Shown piece by piece: positions 34,873-43,801 of a DNA stretch of 64,000 nt. Each line of letters starts with the position of its first letter. Within the stretch, counting starts at the first letter, position 1. The position numbers and the translations under genes were made by a program. The DNA lies in contig NZ_QCXX01000004.1 of NCBI RefSeq assembly GCF_003071065.1, positions 790,028 through 854,027 on the forward strand, in the 5' to 3' direction. This DNA is from Sphingobacterium athyrii (GTDB taxonomy: Bacteria; Bacteroidota; Bacteroidia; Sphingobacteriales; Sphingobacteriaceae). Below the pieces are notes generated by a model. It searched no databases and was not told the origin of the DNA. It saw nothing but the letters and a program-made list of their open reading frames with translations.

Positions 34873-35700
34873 ATGCGATATCATCTTCAACATGAAGAAA
34901 ATAATTTCCCTAAGGCTTTGGGAATATCTACATTGGTCATGGCATCACTGCTTTTGATTGGTTTCTTTGTAGTTTTTAAGGCGCAGGAACCGGATGAGTA
35001 TGGTATGGGCGGTATGATTGTAAACTATGGAACTTCTCCAGAGGGGATGGGCGACGATTACATGAGTGTAGAAGAACCCTCTATTGATCCGAATGCAAAT
35101 AGTGAACGACCGGATCGGATAGATCCTGTGGAGACTCCAACACCTACACCAACACAACAAGTTGCCGAAAAAGCAGTTGTCACGCAAGATATGGAAGAGG
35201 CTCCAGCCGTCACAAAAACGGAAAAGAAAGTGGTATCAAAAGCGCCCGAAACAACTAAGCAGACAAAAGAAGTAGCACCACAGGCAAATGCGAAAGCGCT
35301 TTTTAAAGGCAATAAAAACAATGGCAAGGGTGCTGGAGACGGTACTGGCACAACACCGGGAAACCAAGGTTCTAAGTTGGGCGATCCCTTGGCGAGTAAT
35401 TATGGTGAGGGGGGATCAGGTAACGGCAATATGATGTTGTCTATTGAAAACCGTAGTTTTACCCAGCGACCAAGCATTGACGATAATGGTCAACAAGCCG
35501 GTAAGGTTGCTGTGGAATTCAGAGTGAATAAGCAAGGCGTGATTACCTATGCGCGTGCGGGAGTAAAAGGGACTACAATCACGGATCCAACATTGTTGGA
35601 GAAATGTGAACGTGCTGTCCGCGGTGCACGGCTAAATCAATTGGCTAATGCACCAGATTCCCAAACGGGGCGGATTGTGTTCAATTTTAGATTAAGATAA
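34873..35700 (+). CDS. tonB: TonB-family energy transducer
   Basis: A 275-aa protein with one N-terminal transmembrane helix (residues about 17-36), a Pro/Thr/Lys-rich periplasmic spacer (ETPTPTPTQQVAEK, then KSKAPE-like basic stretches), a Gly/Asn-rich segment, and a C-terminal TonB-like domain (KVAVEFRVNKQGVITYARAG, ending in IVFNFRLR). It carries proton-motive energy from ExbBD to outer-membrane receptors. It completes exbB-exbD-tonB here and lies 11 bases upstream of folC. Confidence 0.88.
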   Translation: MRYHLQHEENNFPKALGISTLVMASLLLIGFFVVFKAQEPDEYGMGGMIVNYGTSPEGMGDDYMSVEEPSIDPNANSERPDRIDPVETPTPTPTQQVAEKAVVTQDMEEAPAVTKTEKKVVSKAPETTKQTKEVAPQANAKALFKGNKNNGKGAGDGTGTTPGNQGSKLGDPLASNYGEGGSGNGNMMLSIENRSFTQRPSIDDNGQQAGKVAVEFRVNKQGVITYARAGVKGTTITDPTLLEKCERAVRGARLNQLANAPDSQTGRIVFNFRLR

Positions 35701-35711
35701 AAATCATTCAG

Positions 35712-37019
35712 ATGAATGCTTATAAAGAGGCAATCGAGTATTTATATACTCGATTGCCTATGTTTACAAGGGATGGTGCCTCAGCCTTCAAAAAAGACCT
35801 TGACAATACCATCAGACTTTGCAATGCGCTGGATAATCCACAGCGAAAATTCAAAACCCTACATATTGCAGGTACCAACGGAAAAGGTTCTACCTCTCAT
35901 ATGTTGGCGGCGATATTGGCGCAGGCAGGTTATAAAACCGGACTCTATACATCACCCCATCTGCTGGATTTCAGAGAACGTATTCGTGTCAACGGCGCCA
36001 TGTGCGAACAGGAATTTGTGACGGATTTCGTTCAAAAGCATAAGGCGCTGATCGAAGATGTTCAGCCTTCTTTTTTTGAAATTACCGTAGCGATGGCTTT
36101 CGACTATTTTGAGAAATGTAAAGTTGATATCGCTGTTATTGAGGTTGGACTTGGCGGGAGACTGGATAGTACAAATATTATTCAACCCTTATTGTCCGTG
36201 ATCACAAACATCGGTTTTGACCACATGAATCTGCTTGGAAATACATTGGTAGAGATTGCCGGCGAAAAAGCAGGTATTATTAAAAAAAATACACCTGTGG
36301 TCATTTCTGAGTATGCTGCCGAAACAGCAGCTGTATTTTTGAATAAGGCTCATGCTGAGGCAGCTCCCATTCAATTTGCATCTCAGGTTTATCAGACCAG
36401 GATGTTGAGCGTTGACCAGGATTACCTGCATATTGAAGCGATTGATGGAAATGGTGCCGAGGATATTTATCAGCTTGACCTCAAAGGTTCTTATCAGGTG
36501 AAGAATCTTGCCGGTGTTCTTTTGGCTGTGGATGAACTACGTAAGCAAGGTTTTGAAATCAGCTCGTTCCATGTACATGAAGCCTTAAAGCATGTTCAGT
36601 CTACCACAGGTATCCAGGGACGTTGGCAACAGCTCTCCAAAGATCCTTTTGTCATCTGCGATACCGGACACAATGAGGACGGCATTCATGAGGTGTTGAA
36701 AAATCTAAATGCGACTACCTATAACAAATTACATTTTGTCATTGGAGCTATGCGCGATAAAGACCTGACACATATGTTGCCTTACCTGCCCAAAGATGCA
36801 GTTTATTATTTTGCTGCACCGGATATGCCGAGGGCAATGCCCCCGGATTTACTGCGTCAGGAGGCAGTGGCTTTTGACCTGAATGGTGGAGAATATTCTT
36901 CTGTACAGGAGGCTTTTTCTGCGGCGAAGGCTGCATACGAAAGGGGAGATCTGATTTTTGTGGGCGGAAGTAATTTTGTGGTAGCTGAAGTCCTGGCGGA
37001 GATAGGTGAAAGGTCATAG
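35712..37019 (+). CDS. folC: Folylpolyglutamate / dihydrofolate synthase
   Basis: A 435-aa Mur-ligase-like enzyme. The ATP loop HIAGTNGKGSTSHMLAAIL is at about residues 50-68. It also has YTSPHLLDFRERIRVNG, FEITVAMAFDYF, EVGLGGRLDSTN and the C-terminal VICDTGHNEDGI. It adds glutamate to folates, and many bacterial forms also make dihydrofolate from dihydropteroate. It closes the Ton operon by strand and close spacing, a housekeeping gene carried along with the envelope genes. It converges on asparaginase with 9 bases between the stops. Confidence 0.95.
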   Translation: MNAYKEAIEYLYTRLPMFTRDGASAFKKDLDNTIRLCNALDNPQRKFKTLHIAGTNGKGSTSHMLAAILAQAGYKTGLYTSPHLLDFRERIRVNGAMCEQEFVTDFVQKHKALIEDVQPSFFEITVAMAFDYFEKCKVDIAVIEVGLGGRLDSTNIIQPLLSVITNIGFDHMNLLGNTLVEIAGEKAGIIKKNTPVVISEYAAETAAVFLNKAHAEAAPIQFASQVYQTRMLSVDQDYLHIEAIDGNGAEDIYQLDLKGSYQVKNLAGVLLAVDELRKQGFEISSFHVHEALKHVQSTTGIQGRWQQLSKDPFVICDTGHNEDGIHEVLKNLNATTYNKLHFVIGAMRDKDLTHMLPYLPKDAVYYFAAPDMPRAMPPDLLRQEAVAFDLNGGEYSSVQEAFSAAKAAYERGDLIFVGGSNFVVAEVLAEIGERS

Positions 37020-37028
37020 TACTTTTTT

Positions 37029-38048
37029 CTAATCGTTAACCGTCAGTTCGCCGCGAATATCTTTTTCTACCCAATAGGCCACTTCTTTTTGATCTTCGAG
37101 CTCGCCCTGGAGGTACATAAGCTTAGTGACAGCAGCTTCAAATGTAAGATCATATCCATTGAGCACACCGATGGCTTTCAGGCCTTGTGAGGTTTCGTAC
37201 CGCCCAAGTTCGACTGAACCAACCTTACATTGTGAAATATTAAGGATATTTTTCCCTTGATCAATGGCTCCTTTTAATAGGTCTAGAAACCAGCTATCTG
37301 TCGTGGTATTTCCCGAACCAAAAGTTTCCATCACAATAGATCGTACATCCGAATCCAGGACAGATTTGATGGTCTGCGCGGATATTCCCGGGAAGAGCTT
37401 CAATACAGCAACGCGGTTATCCAGTTTGGTATGTAAGATAAATTCTTTGTCAATATTATTTAATAACGCGTCGGTATTGTATTTAAGGTGAATGCCTGCT
37501 TCGACAAGTACAGGGTAATTGGGGGATCTAAATGCTTCAAATTTGGCTGAGTTATATTTGAAAGAGCGGTTTCCTCGGAATAATTTGTTGTCGAACAGGA
37601 TGCATACTTCCTGGATAATCGAAACACCGTCTTGTTTGGCAGAAGCAATTTCCAGCGCTGTCATCATATTTTCGCGTGCATCTGTGCGGATCTCTCCAAT
37701 AGGCAATTGTGATCCGGAAAGAACGACCGGCTTTTGCAGGCCCTCAAGCATAAAACTTAACACAGACGCTGTAAATGCCATCGTATCTGATCCATGTAAG
37801 ATGACAAACCCATCGTAGTTCGCATAATTATCTTTGATGATCTGGGCCATTTCAATCCAGATTTCCGGTTTCATGTTGGAAGAGTCGATGATCGGTTCGA
37901 AAGAGTGTACGGTCAGTTTATAATCCAGACGGCTTAAATCAGGAAGATTACGCTTGATTAGCTCGAAGTCGAAGGGGACAAAAGTACCCGTTTCGTCTTT
38001 GACCATTCCTATGGTTCCGCCAGTGTAGATAATAAAAATATTGTGCAT
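37029..38048 (-). CDS. ansA: Type I (cytoplasmic) asparaginase
   Basis: A 339-aa L-asparaginase that hydrolyses asparagine to aspartate and ammonia. The two catalytic threonine motifs are present: YTGGTIGM with nucleophile T12, and HGSDTMAFTAS with T89/D88. No signal peptide is seen, which fits the cytoplasmic type I branch. It starts 13 bases after the TatD gene stop on the same strand, so the two form a small operon. Confidence 0.93.
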   Translation of the reverse strand: MHNIFIIYTGGTIGMVKDETGTFVPFDFELIKRNLPDLSRLDYKLTVHSFEPIIDSSNMKPEIWIEMAQIIKDNYANYDGFVILHGSDTMAFTASVLSFMLEGLQKPVVLSGSQLPIGEIRTDARENMMTALEIASAKQDGVSIIQEVCILFDNKLFRGNRSFKYNSAKFEAFRSPNYPVLVEAGIHLKYNTDALLNNIDKEFILHTKLDNRVAVLKLFPGISAQTIKSVLDSDVRSIVMETFGSGNTTTDSWFLDLLKGAIDQGKNILNISQCKVGSVELGRYETSQGLKAIGVLNGYDLTFEAAVTKLMYLQGELEDQKEVAYWVEKDIRGELTVND

Positions 38049-38061
38049 GGGATTCTATAGA

Positions 38062-38829
38062 TTATATACCAAAAATACGTTTTGAATTCGCGGTTGTAAT
38101 TTCTGCGACCTGTTCAACGGAAATCGCGTGTAGGTCGGCAACCTTTTGGGCAACATACACGAGGTAGCTGCTTTCATTTTCTTTACCCCGATAAGGAACA
38201 GGGGCGAGGTAGGGCGCATCTGTTTCAAGGACGATATGTTTTAGGTCGATTTCTTTGACGACATTGTCCAATCCTGCTTTTTTAAAGGTGACAACACCTC
38301 CTATTCCAAGTGCAAAGCCCAAGTTAATCGCATGCTGAGCCTGTTCCAACGTCCCCGTGAAACAATGGAGGATACCAAATAGCTTATCATCTTTAAGTTC
38401 CTCCAATAATTCGAACAATTCGGTGAATGCCTCACGGCAATGAATATCTATCGGTAAATTGAGTTCCTTAGCCCATTTTACCTGTGTTCGAAAAGCATCT
38501 TTTTGGATGTTTAGCGTACTTTTGTCCCAATAAAGATCCAGCCCGATTTCACCTATGGCATGGACTTTGTTATTTTCCAAGCTCTTTTGGATGTTGTTTA
38601 ACTCGTCCACATAGTTTTCCTTAACATCGCAGGGATGTAGTCCTAACATAGGAAAACAATGTTCTGGATAAGCTGCAACCGTATCGAATACAGGTTTGAT
38701 GGAAGCACTATTTACGTTTGGTAAAAAAAGGCGTTCTATATTGTTGTCTAAACAACGTTGTAGGTGTTCTTGCAGTTTATTGGTACCTGAATGGTAGTAG
38801 ATGTGTGTATGTGTATCAGTAAGCAACAT
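38062..38829 (-). CDS. TatD family metal-dependent hydrolase/DNase
   Basis: A 255-aa TIM-barrel amidohydrolase. Metal ligands are visible as H7/H9 in TDTHTHIYYH, the glutamate in IGEIGLDLYWDKS, a histidine in LPIDIHCREAF, one in GILHCFTG, and the aspartate in LETDAPYLAP. TatD enzymes are magnesium-dependent 3'-5' exonucleases or quality-control nucleases. A minus-strand TATCTTTG at 38932-38939 is a possible -7. It heads the operon with ansA. Confidence 0.92.
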   Translation of the reverse strand: MLLTDTHTHIYYHSGTNKLQEHLQRCLDNNIERLFLPNVNSASIKPVFDTVAAYPEHCFPMLGLHPCDVKENYVDELNNIQKSLENNKVHAIGEIGLDLYWDKSTLNIQKDAFRTQVKWAKELNLPIDIHCREAFTELFELLEELKDDKLFGILHCFTGTLEQAQHAINLGFALGIGGVVTFKKAGLDNVVKEIDLKHIVLETDAPYLAPVPYRGKENESSYLVYVAQKVADLHAISVEQVAEITTANSKRIFGI

Positions 38830-39140
38830 AGTTTTCTGCGTGGAGGCAAAAGTGGGTTAGGGTAAAAAACTTCTTTTTGTTATTATCGAATAAAGAGGTC
38901 GGCTTCATTACCAAAATTTCAATTCGTTCTCCAAAGATAACTTAATAATTAACAAAATGAAAATTAATAACGGATTCTCTTCTTATTGGATATTTTAGCT
39001 ATAAAGCCAAAAACGAGAATTTGAGTCATATATGGGCTATACTTTTTTCTTATCTTGGAAAAAATCGCATGTTGTAAAACATACTTTACTATTTGCTGTT
39101 AAACAGAAGAACGGTTGTTGCCCTATTTTTTAAAGAATAA
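38830..39140. other. Divergent intergenic region (311 bp)
   Basis: It separates tatD (minus) from the tolC-like gene (plus). One -7-like element is seen on the minus strand (TATCTTTG, 38932-38939). No supported ORF, hairpin or full plus-strand -7 was found. Confidence 0.5.
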
Positions 39141-40544
39141 ATGAATCATATGATGAATAAGAAACTATGTATGGGTTTGTTCACCTTTGCATCGCTTATG
39201 GGTTTAAATAAGCTGCATGCGCAGTCAATGATTGACCCATCGGTAAAAGATATTATTCAAAAGGCCTTTCAAACAAATAAGGAATTAAAACTGAAGGCAT
39301 ATGAAGTTGATAAAGCAAGGCTGGAAGCCGAAGGAGTAAAAGCCAACAGGCTGCCACATGTTTCCGCATTGGGGTTATATGGGTATGTGCATAGCAATGG
39401 TAGCGTGGATATTCCGACCGTGAATGTTCCACTGCTGAACCTGGGACTTTTTGAGGGTGCGACTGGATTCAGCATGCATGGGCAGGCCGCATATGCGGGT
39501 GTTTCGGTAAAACAAATTATTTTTTCAGGACTACAGATTCCCAATGGCATAAAGGCACTCCAAGAGAAAGCCCTGGCACAACAATATTTGGAATCTGCGA
39601 GCCGAGAGACGCTCTCCAAGGATATTATCGCTTCTTTTGACCAGTTGATGCTGCTGGACGAAGTCGACAAACTTATCGCAGATTCGGAAAAGAGACTAAA
39701 AAAAGAGCAGGAGAAAGTCAATAAAGCGATACAAAATGGTCTGGCTATTCCCTATGATCGAGATAAACTCAAATTGGCGCTCCTAGAATTAGAGGAGAAG
39801 AAGGTGGAGCTTGCCGGAAATCGTGATCTCCTCTGTCAGAAGATTGAGCAGGAAACTGGAGTTTCTTTTCAGGAAGTCGGCGGCATTCACTATGGACTAA
39901 AGCCGATATTTTTGTCGGAAATACCCAATGATGTTGAGCAGCGATCGGAACTTAAAGCCCTGGAAGCATCATCAAAAGCTTATGATTATTTATACAAAAA
40001 GGAAAAGGGGGGATCTCTACCGGCTGTTTTTGCTTTTGGATCGGCAAATTACTTAAATGTATTCAATTCAAAATTGAGCATAAAAGACCAGCCACTATTG
40101 GGAACAGTGAATCTGCCCTTAAATTCAATCAAAGGAAGTCCAAATCTATTGGTCGGGCTCGGAGTAAAATGGGACCTCTATACCGGCGGAGAACATCATA
40201 ATAAAATTAAACAGGTTAAGCTTGACCAAACCATTAATGCGACAAAAAGAGAAGATACAGCGGAAAAACTTAATCTGTTGTTAAGTAAAAATAAGGTAGG
40301 TTACAGTACCGGAAATCAAAAACTGAAAGTAGGTGAACAACAGCTGAAAGCCGCTGAAAACAACTTATCAATGGCCGTAAAGCAATATCAGGCCGGGTTG
40401 ATTGATGTGACGGAGTTGCTGGCGGCGGAAAATGACTGGTATAAGGTTAACCTCGGTTATTTTAATAACGTTTTGCAGCAACGAAATGCTGCTGTCGAAT
40501 TATTACATACTTCTGGAAAATTATTACAAACTATACATGAGTAA
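39141..40544 (+). CDS. TolC-family outer-membrane efflux protein
   Basis: A 467-aa protein with a signal peptide (NKKLCMGLFTFASLMGLNKLHAQ) and the long helical pattern of TolC/OEP proteins: two repeats of coiled coil separated by barrel segments. Typical pieces are ELKLKAYEVDKARLEAEG, VKQYQAGLIDVTELLAAEN and the final RNAAVELLHTSGKLL. It should form the trimeric outer-membrane duct of a tripartite efflux pump, working with the HlyD-like adaptor that starts within its last codons and with the ABC-2 permease after that. Confidence 0.9.
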   Translation: MNHMMNKKLCMGLFTFASLMGLNKLHAQSMIDPSVKDIIQKAFQTNKELKLKAYEVDKARLEAEGVKANRLPHVSALGLYGYVHSNGSVDIPTVNVPLLNLGLFEGATGFSMHGQAAYAGVSVKQIIFSGLQIPNGIKALQEKALAQQYLESASRETLSKDIIASFDQLMLLDEVDKLIADSEKRLKKEQEKVNKAIQNGLAIPYDRDKLKLALLELEEKKVELAGNRDLLCQKIEQETGVSFQEVGGIHYGLKPIFLSEIPNDVEQRSELKALEASSKAYDYLYKKEKGGSLPAVFAFGSANYLNVFNSKLSIKDQPLLGTVNLPLNSIKGSPNLLVGLGVKWDLYTGGEHHNKIKQVKLDQTINATKREDTAEKLNLLLSKNKVGYSTGNQKLKVGEQQLKAAENNLSMAVKQYQAGLIDVTELLAAENDWYKVNLGYFNNVLQQRNAAVELLHTSGKLLQTIHE

Positions 40545-41502
40545 CATGAAAAATTTATATGGGATATTAGCCTTGTCTATTTTTGTTTCCTGTACAAATC
40601 AAGTGAAAGAAAAACCTATTGAGGGAAAAGTAGAACGTGAACAGGTGACCGTCGTCACAAAAGTACCCGGAAAAATCGCCAGGATCTTAGTTGAGGAGGG
40701 CGACTTTGTACATGCAGGGGATACCTTGGCTATTTTGAGTATTCCTGAGGTGGACGCAAAGGAGGAACAGGCGAAAGGGGCGCTGCAATCTGCCGACGCA
40801 CAATATAATATGGCCGTCAAAGGTGCGACCAAAGGACAGCTAGTCCAACTGCAAGCAAAGGTAGATGGCTTGAAAGAGCAGTATGAATTTGCGAAGAAAT
40901 CCATTGGTCGACTTGAAGCTTTATTGCAGGACAGTTTGATTCCACAACAGAAATATGATGAAACTTATGCGAAATACCAAGGCGCAAAAAACCAATACTT
41001 GGCTGCGCAAGCCGAAATGGCGGAAGCGCGAGGCGGAGCTCGGCAGGAACAACAGATTATGGCGTTAGGTCAAAAAGAAAGAGCACTTGGGGCCATGTCT
41101 GAAGTGAATGTTGCTGCTCAGGAGAAATATGTGATCGCGCCGCAGGACATGAGCGTAGAAACCATCAATCTCAAAGTGGGAGAACTGGCCATGGCCGGCT
41201 ATCCCATTGTAAATGGCTTTCTTGACCGTTCTATCTATTTTAGGTTTACTCTGCCGGAAAATCAGATCGGGAAATTGCAGAAGGGGGCTGTGGTAACCGT
41301 AGAGATACCTTATCGGAGCAACGAAAAGGTATCGGCCAAGATCGTTAGCGTAAAAGCACTGAATTCTTATGCCAATATCGCTTCAGCATATCCGGATTTT
41401 GATCCACAGCAAGCAGTCTTTGAATTAAAGGTTGTCCCCGAGGATATGGCTGGAACAAAAGATTTGTTAACAAAAACGCTTGTGGTTCTCCATACGAATT
41501 AA
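40537..41502 (+). CDS. HlyD-family periplasmic adaptor lipoprotein
   Basis: About 321 aa from the chosen start. The N-terminus (MSNMKNLYGILALSIFVSC) is a lipoprotein signal with C19 as the likely lipidated residue. Beyond it, TKVPGKIARILVEEGDFVHAGD is a biotinyl-lipoyl half-motif, a long helical hairpin spans about residues 70-190, and a barrel domain follows. The frame is open to 40432, but the extra residues lie inside the tolC gene and hide the signal peptide; an ATG at 40546 is equally possible. It bridges inner-membrane permease and TolC. Confidence 0.87.
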   Translation: MSNMKNLYGILALSIFVSCTNQVKEKPIEGKVEREQVTVVTKVPGKIARILVEEGDFVHAGDTLAILSIPEVDAKEEQAKGALQSADAQYNMAVKGATKGQLVQLQAKVDGLKEQYEFAKKSIGRLEALLQDSLIPQQKYDETYAKYQGAKNQYLAAQAEMAEARGGARQEQQIMALGQKERALGAMSEVNVAAQEKYVIAPQDMSVETINLKVGELAMAGYPIVNGFLDRSIYFRFTLPENQIGKLQKGAVVTVEIPYRSNEKVSAKIVSVKALNSYANIASAYPDFDPQQAVFELKVVPEDMAGTKDLLTKTLVVLHTN

Positions 41503-41507
41503 AGGGA

Positions 41508-42692
41508 ATGGATGTGAAAAGATTTCTAGAATTAATCCAACGGGAGTTTAAGCTCTTTTTTAACAATAAGGTTTTGTTGATGCTCTTTTTAGGCGCACCA
41601 GTATTGTATGGTGTTCTCGTTGGTCATGTGTACCAACAGGGAAAGGTTACTAAAATGCCTGTTATTATTGTTGATGAAGACAATAGCCCCTTAAGCAGTT
41701 CATTTATAGATATGCTTTCGGACAATGAAAGCATTCGGGTAGCGAAGGTATTACCATCTTTGTTTGATTCGAAGGATGTTGCGATCCAATACGATGCAAC
41801 AACCATTGTTCATATTCCCAAGGGCTTTGCTTCGGGGGTACAACAAAGCCGTCTACCCGAGGTGACCGTATTCGTTGATGGTGCGAATACGTTGACCTCC
41901 AACACGGCGTTAATGGCCGTTAACGTCTGTGCGATGACGATGAAAGCGGGTATTCAGATTCAGGCGCAAATGAAGCGTGGTGTACCGGCAACGGTGGCAG
42001 CTCAACAATATGAACCGTTTAAGACAACGATAGTTAAGCAAAATATTCGAAGCGGTAATTACCTCTATTTTATGTTGCCCGGAGTATTGATCACCGTATT
42101 GCAACAGGTCTTGTTATTGGGCTTGGCATTATCTTTTTCCTCAGAATTTGAGGGAAATACGTTCGCTGATCTTGTTCGGAAAATTTCCAATCCGATTGGA
42201 CTTATTCTCGTCAAGATATTGCCTTATGTATTGATGTCGATTGGAATATTGCTGCTGTATTGGGGTTTTGGGAAATATTATCGAATGCCTCTGCATGCTG
42301 ACTTTGGCCGTTTTGTGTTATGCACTTTCGTGTTTCTGCTGGCGGTTTGCTTTATTGGTGTATTAGTGAGTATGATTTTACCTTCTCAGTTAAAGTCAAC
42401 GGAGGTCTTGATGGTAATTGCGACGCCTGCTTTTATCTTGAGCGGATTTACCTGGCCGGCGAGTTTAATGCCGGGCTGGGTACAGGGGATTGCCAACGTG
42501 ATTCCTTCGACACATTATCTGCGGATTTTTAGACTGCTATTTATTCAGCATGCGGAAAACTACCATACCAACAAAGCGCTATGGGCTTTGACGATCATTG
42601 CGGTCGTCTGTTTTGTGCTGGCTGTAGCCGTGCTTTGGTGGAAGATAAGAAAATTAAAACAGGCTGATAAGCAAAAACAGGTTCAGGACTAA
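41508..42692 (+). CDS. ABC-2 type transporter permease
   Basis: A 394-aa protein with one N-terminal transmembrane helix, a large exported loop (about residues 45-190) and five or more helices in the C-terminal half, the layout of YhhJ/YbhR-type ABC-2 permeases. Conserved-looking pieces are RFLELIQREFKLFFNNK at the start and STEVLMVIATPAFILSGFTWP followed by VIPSTHYLRIFR near the end. It starts 5 bases after the adaptor stop. Unusually, no ATP-binding subunit is encoded beside it; a hairpin terminator follows directly. Confidence 0.88.
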   Translation: MDVKRFLELIQREFKLFFNNKVLLMLFLGAPVLYGVLVGHVYQQGKVTKMPVIIVDEDNSPLSSSFIDMLSDNESIRVAKVLPSLFDSKDVAIQYDATTIVHIPKGFASGVQQSRLPEVTVFVDGANTLTSNTALMAVNVCAMTMKAGIQIQAQMKRGVPATVAAQQYEPFKTTIVKQNIRSGNYLYFMLPGVLITVLQQVLLLGLALSFSSEFEGNTFADLVRKISNPIGLILVKILPYVLMSIGILLLYWGFGKYYRMPLHADFGRFVLCTFVFLLAVCFIGVLVSMILPSQLKSTEVLMVIATPAFILSGFTWPASLMPGWVQGIANVIPSTHYLRIFRLLFIQHAENYHTNKALWALTIIAVVCFVLAVAVLWWKIRKLKQADKQKQVQD

Positions 42693-42701
42693 AGAAAATA
42701 T

Positions 42702-42750
42702 AACAAACAAAAGAGCCGTTCCATATGTGGGAACGGCTCTTTTGTTTGTT
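42702..42750. terminator. Bidirectional terminator between the efflux operon and FKBP
   Basis: A perfect 21-bp stem with a 7-base loop; the GC-rich core is AGAGCCGTTCC / GGAACGGCTCT, with A-rich and T-rich sides. It lies between two converging genes and suits both. Confidence 0.92.
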
Positions 42751-42770
42751 AGCGAATTTATTATGCTAAA

Positions 42771-43778
42771 TTATTTTTTAGCTGCCGGAGCTTTTGTAGC
42801 AGCAGGGGCAGTTGTTGTTGGAGCTACTGTACCTGGAGTAGTTGGCGCTGGCGCTGGAACCTTTCCTGGTTTGATATCCAATACCTCTACTTCAAACACC
42901 AATGGTGCATAAGGAGGGATTTTACCTGACGGACGGTCACCGTAGGCCAAAGAAGAAGGGATAACTAAAGTCGCTTTAGTCCCTTTGTTGAACAACTGGA
43001 ATGCTTCAGTCCAACCTGGGATAACACCGTCAACACCCAATTGGAATTTCAATGCTTCATAAGGGCGTTGTGGCATAAAGATTTTCTCTTTTTTCGCAAC
43101 ATCCGGAAGGTTAGTATCAAATACAAGTCCTGTAGTCAATGAACCTACGTAGTTTACATGGATAGAATCACCTACTTTAGCATTTGCTCCTGTTCCGGGT
43201 TTAGTGATTACGTACTGAAGACCTGAAGCTGTTTTTGTTGTTTTCAAGTTTTTATCCTTGATGTATTTCTCCAATTTTGCAGGCTCAGCAGATTTGTGTT
43301 TGTTCAATTCTTCTTCAAAGTATTTTTGCACTTGCTCACCCAATTGTTGATCTGTTAATTTTCCTTTTTTGAAGTGTTTTTTCACTTTGATCGAGAACAC
43401 TAAGAATTTGTCAGCAAATTCTGGTTTAGGTTGGTGAGTTTTCGCAGCCATGGAATCCAAGTTGATTTTGAATACCAAGCTATCACCTTCACCGACATAT
43501 TTGAATAAACCTGTTGGATCACCTGGATTTTTTGCGATAACGCTGTCTGGATATAATTGAACGATCTGAGGAATGCCCATTTCGTAAGTGCTGCTCATTA
43601 CAGAATCTCTATCTGTTGATTGTACAATGTCAATAGCTAATAAATCGCCAGATACTGCTTTTTCTTTTGCATTATCATCCACGATCTTATACTCAAGACC
43701 ACCTTCAGCCTTTTTGAATTTTTGGCATGACGTCATCAAAAGACCGGCAGCCGCGAAAAATAGAATTGCTTTCTTCAT
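42771..43778 (-). CDS. FKBP-type peptidyl-prolyl isomerase lipoprotein
   Basis: A 335-aa lipoprotein (signal LFFAAAGLLMTSCQ, C18). The C-terminal FKBP domain spans about residues 185-308: TASGLQYVITKPGTGANAKVGD, VHVNYVG-like IHVNYVGSLTTGLVFD, FQLGVDGVIPGWTEAFQL and SSLAYGDRPSGKIPPYAPLVFEVEVLDI. The N-terminal half resembles a second, degenerate FKBP-like domain (GLEYKIVDDNAKEKAVSGD). The protein ends in an Ala/Pro/Thr-rich tail. It should assist folding of exported proteins. It follows the NrnA-like gene by 23 bases on the same strand. Confidence 0.93.
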   Translation of the reverse strand: MKKAILFFAAAGLLMTSCQKFKKAEGGLEYKIVDDNAKEKAVSGDLLAIDIVQSTDRDSVMSSTYEMGIPQIVQLYPDSVIAKNPGDPTGLFKYVGEGDSLVFKINLDSMAAKTHQPKPEFADKFLVFSIKVKKHFKKGKLTDQQLGEQVQKYFEEELNKHKSAEPAKLEKYIKDKNLKTTKTASGLQYVITKPGTGANAKVGDSIHVNYVGSLTTGLVFDTNLPDVAKKEKIFMPQRPYEALKFQLGVDGVIPGWTEAFQLFNKGTKATLVIPSSLAYGDRPSGKIPPYAPLVFEVEVLDIKPGKVPAPAPTTPGTVAPTTTAPAATKAPAAKK

Positions 43779-43801
43779 TTTCTAATGTATGTTACGATAT
43801 C

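Noticed and set aside
40432..40536. Upstream extension of the HlyD-like adaptor
   Set aside because: It lies within the tolC-like gene and would bury the lipoprotein signal peptide.
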